Source of the DNA: Pezizomycotina sp. ARF18
Lineage: Eukaryota; Ascomycota
Direction of reading: 5' to 3'
Assembly: GCA_002224055.1 (NCBI GenBank)
Contig: AZLU01000100.1
Span: forward strand, 1 to 64,000
DNA length: 64,000 nucleotides
The notes below the pieces were generated by a model. That model searched no databases. It was not told the origin of the DNA and saw only the letters and a program-made list of their open reading frames with translations. The translations under genes and the position numbers were made by a program. Of the stretch, positions 34,748 through 46,176 are shown piece after piece; position 1 is the first letter of the stretch; each line of letters starts with the position of its first letter.

Positions 34748-35820
34748 TCAGATTCGGATCCCGTAGCTTTTTCCATTCTCCTTCTGGAAATCCTTCATGT
34801 CGACCTCAACGTGCCAGCTAGTAGCCGTCCTCATGCCGACATCTGCCCACATCCTCTCGAAGCTTTTATCGTCGTGTCTCCACCGCTCGCTTACGTCGTC
34901 CTCTTCTTTATAAGGGTTTTTAGCGCCGCACTTGTCGCGACCCATGTATACTCCGGGATTCGTGCTCCCCAACTGCCGCCGAAAACCGTCACGCCTTCCT
35001 CCTCCTTTAAGAAACCCACGATACGCTCGCAGGCGGCGATCTGCTGATCCCACGAAAACATGTGCAGGAAGCTACCGATGTGTATGATATCCATGCCGTG
35101 ATCTAAAACGCCGCCGCGGAGGTCGTCGGGGTTAAATACGTCGCCGACGAAGAAGTTCGACGGTGGGATTTTCTGGGAGTCGTTGAAGAGGTCGTATCCG
35201 AGCGTTATGAAATCGGGATACACATCGATACCGTAGAGGTTTTGCGGCGGCGCGCCGCGGTAGGCGAAGAAGCGAAGGTCCTGGCCAAGGCAGCATCCGA
35301 GATCTAATAGCCTTGCGCCGGTAGGTTTAGAGGAGGATGTCGAGGGGAGTGAGAGCAAATGCGACGAAGGCGGGCGTGAGAGCAAGTGTGATGACGAAGG
35401 CCTCGATGTAGGGGCGGATATGGAGACGTAGAGCGGGAGCGCGACTCGAGCGTAAGCTGCTCGGTTTCGCTTTGAGCCTTGCTAATATGGTTTCAAACTC
35501 GGGAGTCCAGTGCACGCTGCCGTCGAGGAAGCGGAAGGAGCCGATACTGGCGTAGCTGTGTACGTCCCACGCCTTTTCGCGTACACTAAGGACGTGTGAT
35601 TCGACCTCGTCTTTAGGGATTTTGGAGTAGTCCTCAAATAAGCGTCGGGTCCGCCGGGCAGCGATAACGATACGGTTTGGTCCGGGTGGTACCATATCGA
35701 GTTGTGAGATGGGTTAGAGGGTTTGGAGCGTGATCGTGAGGAGGACGAGGAGCCGTCGTCGTTGATAGAGGATGTCGAGGAGGAAGGAGATGGTTCATTG
35801 TCTGAGTCGTAGGACGACAT
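34748..35820 (-). CDS. SAM-dependent methyltransferase (AusD-like)
   Basis: Class I Rossmann-fold methyltransferase of the group that includes AusD and other fungal secondary-metabolite O-methyltransferases. The first 35 or so residues are Ser-rich and disordered (MSSYDSDNEPSPSSSTSS). Then the family N-terminal block: RLFEDYSKIPKDEVESHVLS, REKAWDVHSYASIGSFRFLD. The SAM site follows: motif I LLDLGCCLGQDLRFFAY, the acidic strand NLYGIDVYPDFITLGYDLF, FFVGDVFNPDDL, DIIHIGSFLHMFSWDQQ. The C-terminal part (GVYMGRDKCGAKNPY, RWRHDDKSFERMWADVG, SWHVEVDMKDF) ends at 34748. About 355 residues, three frame changes, no intron evident. In relatives it methylates a carboxyl or hydroxyl of a polyketide or meroterpenoid; here no synthase gene is within view, so the substrate is unknown. 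Confidence 0.82.
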
Positions 35821-38800
35821 TCTACTGCGGCTGCGTGATAGAGGACGGAACGATGGATTCGTATTGATGGCATTGTGAAAGAGGGGAAGGTTTCAGACCT
35901 TTTCAAGATTTTGAAGGTTTTTCAAAGCTGAACAGGTCAGGTGAGCGTCTGATTATGTCATCTACGGAGAAAAGTTTTGAAGTTTGATTGATTGAGTTCT
36001 GGGTTTTGAGTTTATGGTTGTAAATGTGTGAATCCTCTTTGTTTCGTGTTTCGTAACTATCGTGAGAATATTAACTGAGACTCTAATTCCGTTATTTTTT
36101 CGAACAATATCGATTCTGTAACAAAAGGAGTCGTATTGTAAAATCGTGAAGAATGCTATAAAACCGTCTGTCTGAGAAACTAAGAGTCGCTAATAATAAT
36201 AAAGAAAGGATGAAGTTTCTAAATCAAGGAACGAACTGCTATATATGGACAAGTTCAAGGCAAAAAATAAATGTCTAAAAATCTAGCGTGAAGGAAAGAA
36301 AAAACGTGGGAAATTTGCGACAGATTTGCGGGATGTCCGTTGATTATAAATGTGTCTAACTGTAATGAATCTGTAATATACGATCACTGTGCAGGGGTTC
36401 CTTGCTCGCATTAACAAAAGAGAGCGAGCAGGAATAAGATCGCAATGAGGAAAAGATCCACTGGAAACCTGAAAAGAGCCGTATTCGACCGAAGCTGTCA
36501 GGTTCAGGAAGGAAACACGAGGGGTACAAAAAGCTAATCAATTCCAGGCAGCGTAATAGCACGATATATCGTCGTACGAAAAGGACCGGGGTGTTTCGAA
36601 GAGGGGGCTTCGTAATATCCAGGAACACGCAATTATTGTGTTGTGCGCAATGATGATGGATTTGGAGGATTGCAAGAATGAACGATTGTTGATGGAGTGT
36701 CTTGGAGAAAATCAAAGAATACAAGACTCTTCGAAAGAAAGATAGATCGCACAAGTAAAGTGCGAGCCTGCGGAATATATATAAAAGGAAGGAAACGCGA
36801 TAACGAATTTCGCGAAGATCAAATAGAAGCAATTTTGCAATCTAATAAATCCGGTGCCTGAACGTCAGGGCAGGAACGAACAAAAGTGATCGTCGTGCCG
36901 AGGAGACGAAAAAAAGAGGCGTGTCTTATAAGCGTGGTGGCGCACTACTTTCTAAAAGCAACTCTCAGCTTCGTTTTTAGAGAAGGAACGGAGGAGAAAT
37001 AAGAAAGCAAGAGGAACTCTGGAGCGATGCTGAAGTCATGGAAGGAATATTTCAAGACAAGGGGGGCGGCGATAATGCGTATCTCAGTAATCTTACAACG
37101 CAAGGGATGCGAAGGAAGGTCTAATCAAAGGAAGAACCGTAAGTCAACGGTCAGAGACTCGGAGACGGACAGATATATATAGAGATAGGAGTATGCACAA
37201 AAGAACACCAACGAAGCCAACCGAAGTGCGAATCTCGGAAGGATTGATAGGTAATGATGCGATGTGACAGTGATGAAGCTGAGCGAAATGTGCCAGTTCG
37301 GACTCTTCAGGGAATAGACAGGGAACAGAGGAATAAGGTAAGTACAACAAAAGACGAATCACAGGTGCAAGTAGGTGGATACACCGTTGAAATCTTACTA
37401 CTTAAAAAGAAGAAAATAATTATAATAACAATATGAGAATATTAAAGAACTGATGGGAAAGGAGAAAATCGAACAATACAAAAACACGATATATATCTGC
37501 AGTAGAAAGCTCAAGCCTCAGCCCCACTGCTATCTTTTTTGTTTATTATTACTAGTTTGTTTTTCTTCATGCAAGGAAAATAAATACGGGTTTCTTTTAG
37601 ACGACCCAGCAGTTATGCATGACATTCTTTTGGGCTTTCGGGGCTTTTCTGGCCCTTCTGACTTCTCGTTTTTCGCTGGAAAAAAGGGATACAGATACTC
37701 GATTCAGTAGGTCAGCTGTGAATTTTCTTTTTTTCTCACTAGAAATTGGTGGTATAATAGGACAAAGAGATTGAAAAGGTCGGTGCCTTTTGAAATCCTC
37801 CGACTCAGTGTGCACAAAAAGGTCATCCACTCCGAGACGAGCTACACATCTTTAATTGATACTTATTAGAAGTAACAGGGAGGGTCCACTTACCATCTTT
37901 ACCTGTTATAGTTCGCGGGGATATTGACTCTGGAGGAGGATCATTGAGAAGCCAGAAAGAACAATGCACCCCAACGATTTGAGGATACTGCAGGCGAGAC
38001 AACAAGATCGCAAATATTTGATATCCGTTCGGGTATGAACACTGTTTAGGAATTATTCACATTACGTTTCATTACAATATTATACAATTTTACAGAAAGT
38101 AACTCTTGTATCGTTATTTGGAAGACATAGCACTTCGCGTTGCCTTGTGATCTTTATGAGATTATCATCGGGAATAGCCGCCAAAAAGGGGCAGATGTTC
38201 TGAATCCTCCGGCGACGCCTTCGCAGTGTCTAATCTTTATATCGCAAAGATCTATTCCTAAGTACCGCTGCGTTCTGGTACTTTGACCGTGTGAGAATTA
38301 ATCAACAAGGGATAGTTGCGAACTGCAGCCGTGCACGGGCCAGGTTGCTTAATATTTAAATCGCATCCAACTTGAAACGGTACCTGAAGGAAGAACCAAG
38401 GAGAAAGACCTTCGGAGAATCCCATACGGCAAAGGCCCTTCAGCAATATATAAAATAACGCCACCGTCGGGCAAAGGAGGACAACGGAACAACTAGTTAC
38501 ACAGGTAGCGAGTGACATTCACCTTGTAATCAATCGTAGGGGAAATACAGCAAGCAGTGGCAGTCGTCCGAGGTACCTTTAATATCAGACGTCGTCGGCT
38601 AGAGCCTAAAATTTTTCCGGGAGGGATAGAGCCTCTCCCACCAGCGCTAATGCAAGCCAGGGTCGTTTTTATCACACATCCGGGGCCCAAGACCACCGCC
38701 CCCACAGTACCCGTAAAAAAAGAGAAAATAATAAAATGTACCTACCTGAAGGTGGTATAAGCTTGTATCGAATTGCTGTCGGGGAGCTCGCAAATTCGGT

Positions 38801-41800
38801 AATCAATAAAAAGCGCACCGATTACAAGGACCCTTATTGGGCTTTTGCGGATCGAGGTTCAAGTGATGCAAGGAGGGCCACCGGCTTGTTAATGCCTGCC
38901 CGTCCCGAGATTTGATTGATTGTACCCAAGTGATATCCAGCGACTTATTATATATAATTCATATATATCCTTGAGTCAAACCCTTCGACCCGACATGACG
39001 GGTATAGCGACCGCTGACTCCGGGGCGTTTATGTATCAGGGAAGTTGGGAAAATAGTGCCCACCTGTCTAGGCCTTTTGCGTTCCTATTTCTGGTCAATG
39101 CGCAAGCCACAATCACATATATATCAGGAAGCGAGATACAGGCCCAATAGGGTGCGCTGGAGAAAAGGTTAGTTTACGTTTCTTTTTGACGGTTGGATTT
39201 TGACTTTCCGGGAGATGAGCAGTCGTATACGATGGCGTTTTCTTAGCTCTTTTCGCTTGATCAAACTATTCTCTAATCGGAATTTGAGCGACCGATTCTG
39301 ATGGATCCGCTGATTTGGAGCGGTACCTGACTACCATACGTTCTCTATCAGGTAATCTGCTTTTTGTCGAAGCTGGAGGCAGCAACCTGCACATCTTAAC
39401 CGTGATGCAAACTACCACACACCTTGCAACCGCCCAGATCTATAAAGACCACCCCCAAGAAACCAAGGCTGCTCCACAACCGTCCGTACGCGTATCGATC
39501 AAGCCATATAACTCTTGAAGGCTTGTTTGTTTAGGAGGCCTGTCTCGGGGATATCGGAATGGCTTTGCGGCTTGAAATATTTCCGGGCACTCTTCATGAA
39601 CCGGCGCCGCCGGGGCGTCCGAGACTCAAAGATAGGACCAACGGTTTGTATCCAATGCGGGGTTTTAATTAGCCGGTGGAAACAATTGGGAACGATAGCA
39701 GAAGAGAGCTTGATATGAGCAACTATAGAGCACATCGAGGGCTGTATTTATCGATATTGTACCTTATTAATCTATAATATAATTTAGATGATACATCGAT
39801 GGGAGAGAGATAATAAGTATTTGGTCCGTGCCTTTCGCAACTATGGATCTTGCATATGGAATCGCGAGAGTTGTCAACGGGAAGGTGATCAAGGAGACTT
39901 ACTTTGCGAAAGTAATATTTTGACTCTGAGGCAATTATATAGCACACTTGTATATTATCTCCTCGAAATGATATACTTTGGGGAATACATCCTTCCTCTA
40001 CATACAATATTGGTATATAACCTAGTGATTCAACCCTGATATCAGCGGAAACGCCACCAAGAAGGCGAACAAATTGCGGAAGACGTTTGAATTACCGAAG
40101 ATTTCACCGATTCCAAAATATCGACGCTTGACGCTTGTTCAAAACCTTTGACAGCTTATTACCCAAATATTGTTAGTAAACAAATAAGTTATTTCGAAGC
40201 TCGAGCAGGTCCGCGATATGGACTTGCTAATGAGTGCCATGTATAAAAGAACTTTAACCCTTTTTCGAAACCAATGTGAGGAGGCTCAAACTTCATGAAA
40301 GGCCGAAAGCCGGTGGCCAAGATCAAGCGGCAAGTAGTGGTATTTACCAGGAACACTCTCCACTCCAATTTACTCGACAAACTAACAAGACATGGCCTCT
40401 AGACCGAATTGTTATGAAAGCCTTGAAAGTTGAGAGCAGTATTCCTCTTGGTAAATACACATCTTTCATAATAAAAGACTTCAAAAGTTTTACGCGGAAA
40501 TGGGTTCCTTTGCAAACTTTAGTGATGTGGCTACGAGGTGATAATGTACTGTGACAGTTTCCCACGTGGCTAAATAACTCAACCCACTTCAAATCTTAAC
40601 AAATGAATTTTTACTAGTATTTTTGTAACATTTTCAGTTTCTACGAAACTACAAACAGTATTCCCCTTTTTTATTTTGTTTCTTCTTGACAAATGGCAAA
40701 GTAATTCGGAGATAAGTTCGTCGTTGGTCGTATGATGTTGAGTTCCAGCATATGAAATTGGCGGTAAGATATTGACAGTACCGAGAGGTAGATTACCGGG
40801 GTATTACAGTCTGGAATTTAACGATGGTTTCGTATGTCTTACTGCCCAAGATATAAGCACATTGCACTTCCGAAGCTATGGGCTCAGCGTTCCTCACTCT
40901 CAAAATTCGTTTCTTCAAAATGTAATCAGTACTAAATTCCTATAATCACACCTGTTACATCTATATAACTGCCTTTAGACGAATACGCTCACATCAGGCG
41001 ATATGAACACAGGAGTAATAAAGTCTCGGGAGACTTCTGAATGGAAATACCAGTATAACAGTTTTATAGAATATAGCTTAAAAGTCTTCGGCTCTTGACA
41101 CTACCAATACGCGGAGTTTCTTCCTGAATATCAGCTCGATATATCTCGCTATAGAGCTAATTAGAACTTGATACTCTTAATTTATTTTCCTCAACGGATT
41201 GTACTTTGATCAAGCCAACCTATCCGGTCTGTTTGTGACGATTTTCGAACCCTAGTACAGGGAAGTCCCTCTACATTGACGGGATTTACGCCCCACATCA
41301 ATGTACTTCATCGGAATACCTCCACTCGCCTCACTTTGGAAGCACTCATTCGTCGGCTTGAAGCAGTTTTGAAAACTAGAAAAGGTTGGACGACCATTCG
41401 TTATCAATCAGCCGGCGGTTATTATGATACCGCCCTGGCGGACCAGGGAACTTGACAACCCAGTGTGGGCTGTAAGCATTATTCTCTATCCTGATGATGC
41501 AGCGTGATCTCCCCTGGGCTGCTTCATTAGGTACTGCTCTCAAGCACTATATTTTTTACAGAGATTTTATTTTTCTGATCCTCGCGGGTCCACACTCACA
41601 GGAGCAGACCAGCCTATATTTACATTACGATAAAAGGTTTGATACATGATCTTCTGAAAGTAAACATTCGACCCACTCTTGAATGGTGGAGTTTAACGGG
41701 ATAACGAGGGGGAAAGTACTTTAGGAGTTGACTGATATCGGATACCAAATATTACAGCACGTATACGCCAAAAGTGACTCTACGAACGTATTGGATGTGA

Positions 41801-44151
41801 ATTGCCTTCAAAAAAAAAAAAAAAAACTGAGACGAGAGCTCCGCAATTTCAACAGTCCGCATGTATCAACAAGACGCCAACGTGCAACCTTGTTTTTTTT
41901 TTTTTTTTTGATGAAGCAAATTCTAATTAATAATTGCAATTAAGCCCGGGACTGCTTATCGTCATTTAATATACGCGATCGATAGTTCATCAACTCGCTC
42001 CTGCTGCCAGTTCTTCAGAGGATGGCTCTGGATCTTAGAACGGGCGGGTGAATGCCCCTTTTTGCTTGTTGCAACTTATGACTATACCATTTTTTCATTA
42101 GCAACGCGTATATGAACGATTTGTTTTGATCGTCCAGGCTGACAGGGCTAGAATATCCGATTTGGTAAATGAATACACCGCGCTTTCAGAAGAGCAAAGT
42201 TCTCGTAATTCCCCTTCGTAGTTCCAAAAGTCCCGTTTGTTTTGTAAAGGAACCGCTGAGTTCTGTGTTTATTGTTGTATACCAGTACTATACCATCTGC
42301 TGCGTCTACCTACACAGTGGTGCAACTCACAGGACCCTCTCAAACATCTAGAATGGTTTTTAATGCCCTAGGTGCCCGAACCACGAACCTTTCTCGACTT
42401 TTACGAGTCCTTTCACTGTGACACTGTCTATCAACGTCTTTCTATCTAAATAACTCTCACGATTTACAAGAACCAAACCCTCAGCATACCCTTAAAAAAT
42501 ATCTAGTTACAAACATGTGCGGAGATCATTATATTCCTATCCTTCAATATTATCCTTCTGGCCATCTTTCTATTTCCGTCACCGTTGATATCACGATAAC
42601 TATGAGTTACATCCCTCCCTAATATCTCCGCTGCCGTAAATAATCCCCTTTACCGCTCAGCGTCCGCGATATACGTTGTACAGCAACATCATCGATAGGA
42701 GTATGCTATTCATCCACATCAGTCCCCCTCGCTTTTTCTAGAAACAAGGCTTATAATAACTATTAATGATAGACAAAAAGGTATCTTAACTCCCGATACA
42801 TTCGGAGATCTTCCGGTGATATCCCTTTTCTCGATCCAACGCCGTCAATTTACCTATATATGCGGTCCGGCCTCATAATCCAAACACAACCCTTGAGGAA
42901 TCCTTGTTTCCTTCATTTTCAACATCTCCAGGCCTTTCACAGAACCTTCGGACTCTTTACCACACCCTGAATCATTTCAACTCACCGTTACTGGCCCTGA
43001 TAACATTCCTACACCTGCGATGATGAATAGAGCGCGTACAAATTTACTTCGAGAACTTTCTACACTCCGGTTATGTCTCAATGATGACAACTCCCTGCGC
43101 CCGAAGGACCCTTGATAGTTACACCGGAAGGAAAGCAATCTTACGGACTGGCGACGATTTCCATGAAATCTCTCGACCGCAAGCCGAGTTCATGAGCCAC
43201 TCCCTCATTTCGGTTCCATCTGGCTGTCTGTTATATACAAGCATGCTCCAGCTAATCTCTCAAGCGTCAAATCGCTAAATCCCCCGATTTCAAGAACGAG
43301 ATGATGAATAGGATATATTTCAATACCGTTTTCTTGGTCTAGTCGTGTTAGATGTCGTTACTACGTGATCGGTACAGTTGTTTCCACTGTACTGCCTATT
43401 ACATTTAGGCACCGGCGTGTCAGGGCGATAATAGAGGTACGCCACTAGACGCTCATTTTACCCCGATGCGCCACCGCTAACGGTCGTATAACATGCAGAG
43501 ATTTAGGTGCTTTGGGCACAATTTGATCTTCCTTCGCTCTCCTGCCGATATGGAGGCGTGTCCTTTCACGCTGCGAATTGTTTACCGCCACATCTTCAGA
43601 TCATGGATTTGACACCTTAGTCTCTCGCTCCTATATTCTTGCATGACCGCGAATATAATTCTCTGCATAGTAGTAGTATATCGCACTTCTACTGGATTAT
43701 TTATATCTTTCTATTCTGTTATATAAATCATTAATCAAATGTATCATGGCTTCAAGTCCCTCGCTTGACTCTCGCTTGACTTAAAGGCGGACTCGACTCT
43801 TAACCCCCGAGCATGTTATAATTAGTATCATTTCTCGCTTCTTGAGATTGTTGGAGGATTTCTATGTTTAAGAAACTGGAGGATTACTCGCATAAATTTT
43901 CTCTTCAAACATTGACATCCGAGTTCTGTGATTGGCGGCACTCGCAAGCCACCCCGCGTTGCACTTTGTTTGAAGAGGTGCTACGGCTTGAAGAATCGAA
44001 GGCCTGCAGCCTTGTTCCCCTGAATGAACTTGAAATAAAAGCGGGCTGGAACCCACGGCCACACGGTTGAAAACAATTTCTTTTCCATCATTTATTTCTT
44101 TCGCGTTCCCTGTTAATAACCTCGCTGTGAGATATTGCAGCATTCTCCGCG
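35821..44151. other. Gene-poor stretch, 8.3 kb
   Basis: No gene recognised over more than 8 kb on either strand. Open frames are short and without motif. It includes poly-A (41811-41826) and poly-T (41893-41909) tracts and pyrimidine-rich blocks at 42.3-43.1 kb. A 60-codon open stretch near 41240-41450 has protein-like composition but no start, family or intron context. Could hide decayed repeats that only a library search would reveal. Confidence 0.5.
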
Positions 44152-44700
44152 ATGGAATATTCGCAATCGAGATTAGAATATCCGCCCGGAGGTCCTTATT
44201 ACCCTCCGGTTCCGGGACAGCTGCCGAAAAAGTATTACTTCCAAAAGACCTGCTCCGCCGCTCCAGACCCATTTTTCTCAACTCCTTGGGCGCCGCTTAC
44301 GCCCTCACAAGCAGGAGCCATGGCGGCTGCCGCTTCGGAGTATCCCTACTATGCTAGTTATCCACCAGCAGCTGTTTCAAGTCCAAACAGCAACGGATTT
44401 AACCCAGAAAAACCTCCGATGCCATATACCTGGAACCCTCCTCCGGGTCCGCTGCCTCGACGAAAACGTTCCCAACCAGGTAACAAAGAAATTACTGCCG
44501 CTCGCCTGTTTCGTTTGTTTAATTTCTTATCTGAAGCTGAATATCGAGAATATAGGGCTTTGTTGCGAGCCTTGCCGCCAGCGAAAAGCAAAATGCGGTG
44601 GGTCGGATTCCTTTGCCAGTTAGGTAAACAGCGTGAAGAGAAGTCCGAAGATACTAAAGGTATTACAGGCACAACCACCGGTTTATTCACATTGTGTTAG
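44152..44700 (+). CDS. Proline/tyrosine-rich hypothetical protein
   Basis: Open frame of 182 codons. N-terminal half is low-complexity and Pro/Tyr/Gly-rich (YPPGGPYYPPVPGQLP, EYPYYASYPPAAVSS, PMPYTWNPPPGPLPRRKR). The second half is basic and helical (ITAARLFRLFNFLSEAEYRE, YRALLRALPPAKSKMRW). No signal peptide or membrane segment. The unbroken frame and strong composition support a real gene, but I recognise no family. It may be the first exon of a longer gene: good donors lie at 44623 (GTAAAC) and 44659 (GTATTA), and a branch site plus acceptor (gactaat...ctacag) ends at 44746, just before the next candidate. Confidence 0.42.
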   Translation: MEYSQSRLEYPPGGPYYPPVPGQLPKKYYFQKTCSAAPDPFFSTPWAPLTPSQAGAMAAAASEYPYYASYPPAAVSSPNSNGFNPEKPPMPYTWNPPPGPLPRRKRSQPGNKEITAARLFRLFNFLSEAEYREYRALLRALPPAKSKMRWVGFLCQLGKQREEKSEDTKGITGTTTGLFTLC

Positions 44701-44755
44701 TCTAAATATCTATCGTCTTGAAGGCTGACTAATGCTAGCATCTACAGAGACTTAA

Positions 44756-46176
44756 ATGGGGGCGGTAATACACACTGAACTTGAAAGGTTGATGGAGAAG
44801 TTGAAGTCACAGGTTCGAATTCTCCCTCTTATGTCTAACATCAATACCATTGGTTTTGGCCATCAGGTGGAGATGTTTTAAACAGTATATCTGATCGTAT
44901 TTCGAAAATATTTCTTTGCACAGTGCGTTAAGTGGAACAAGACGGACTTTAAAAACCGCCATGACGTCTTTGACGATTCTTCACCTGCGGTGCCAATGAC
45001 GAGTCGCGGACAAACACGCAGCAGAACACTGGTAGCCTCCGTCATGGTTCCGCGAAGCTTCAAAGAAAGCTCACGGAAAGCTGATGAACGCAGCGAGCAG
45101 CCCCGAAACTATGAAAAGCGCGTGGACTCGAGCGTACATCAATAGCTATCTTGACGACGAGCAAAAGATCATCGACCATGGTTTCAAACTTTCAAAAACC
45201 TTCTTAACCATGACGCCGAGTCGTTCACGTCCGTCGAAGACGTTTACTCGTGTTACACGTCGCCTATGCCATGGCAAGAACAGAAGGCGGCAGTCGTTAC
45301 AAGATGACGGCAGAAAAGTTCAAATCTTCGATCAAAACATTGAGGAACTGCCTCGAGCCTGGAGACGAAGTGGCAGCGGCAAGCGTAGTGGGCAATGCAT
45401 AATATTTATAATATTATAGAGGTGATGTGGTCTGAATTTGAGGTCGCAGCAGCGTGGCTCGGGGAAAGAGATGCGAAGTTTTTTGACAGACTGGCGACGA
45501 CCACTGAGAGGTTGCAGAGTCTCAGAGACTTGCTGGTCCAAGTCCGTTGATAATCGCGGACGCACCGAAAGATCGAGGTCTCGCTCGAAATGGCTGGACA
45601 TTACGACGACTTCGATGTTTTTTGATGGTGGGATTCATGCATGGTGAGACATTACGCCGTATTACAGTCGCGATACACCTGTTATTGCTAACATCAATCG
45701 TTCTGTTACTAGCGCGAACGGGCTATGGGACGACTTGCTAGTGACTTTCAAAGCTTCAGCGTATTCTTTCTTACTACAGCCTTTCATCGTGGAACGAGGT
45801 CTTAGGAGTAAAGGCATTCAATGTTTTGCTCAGCCTTGACGGGCCTGTGAATACCTTGCTGAGACCTTGAAGAGAGCCCTTGCGCCCATGCTTCAACGGT
45901 TTCTAAGCCCAGAGGCTATGGAGGCAGTGTTCGACATGCTAAGGGATGGTACCATAATAACACTGCGTCAATTTGAGAATTACCTTGTGTGGGTTGGAAA
46001 GGTAAGCTTCCTTAATAAGTTAGCTTCGGTGTCCGTGGTCGTATAATGCGGGTCTGACGATACATCAAACTTTTCAGATCCTCCTTGCTGCTGAATCCTC
46101 TTTCTGGATTTCGCGCAGAATATTCTGCGACAATGTCGCACTCTTGCTTCGGGCCTACAAGGTCGGATGGATATAA
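44756..46176 (+). CDS. Hypothetical multi-exon gene, helical protein
   Basis: Pieces on one strand with splice signals between them: MGAVIHTELERLMEKLKSQ at 44756; KWNKTDFKNRHDVFDDSSP; AYINSYLDDEQKIIDHGFKL; MTAEKFKSSIKTLRNCLEPG at 45304; WSEFEVAAAWLGERDAKFFD, RLATTTERLQSLRDLLVQV; TLKRALAPMLQRFLSPEAME, FDMLRDGTIITLRQFENYLV at 45870. The last is followed by a good intron (GTAAGC at 46002 to TTTTCAG at 46078) and a final exon ILLAAESSFWISRRIF to the stop at 46176. Amphipathic helices dominate. Family not recognised; several frame changes are required. May join with the Pro-rich frame upstream into one gene of about 2 kb. Confidence 0.38.

Noticed and set aside
36356-36832. 158-codon antisense frame in the gene desert
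   Set aside because: Composition of random AT-rich sequence, no domain, no start context.
41240-41450. About 60 open codons with protein-like composition
   Set aside because: No start, no family resemblance and no splice sites in frame; not enough to call a gene.
44795-44840. B-box-like ggttcgaattc
   Set aside because: The T-stem flanks do not pair and there is no A-box upstream; it fits better as an intron start within a candidate gene.
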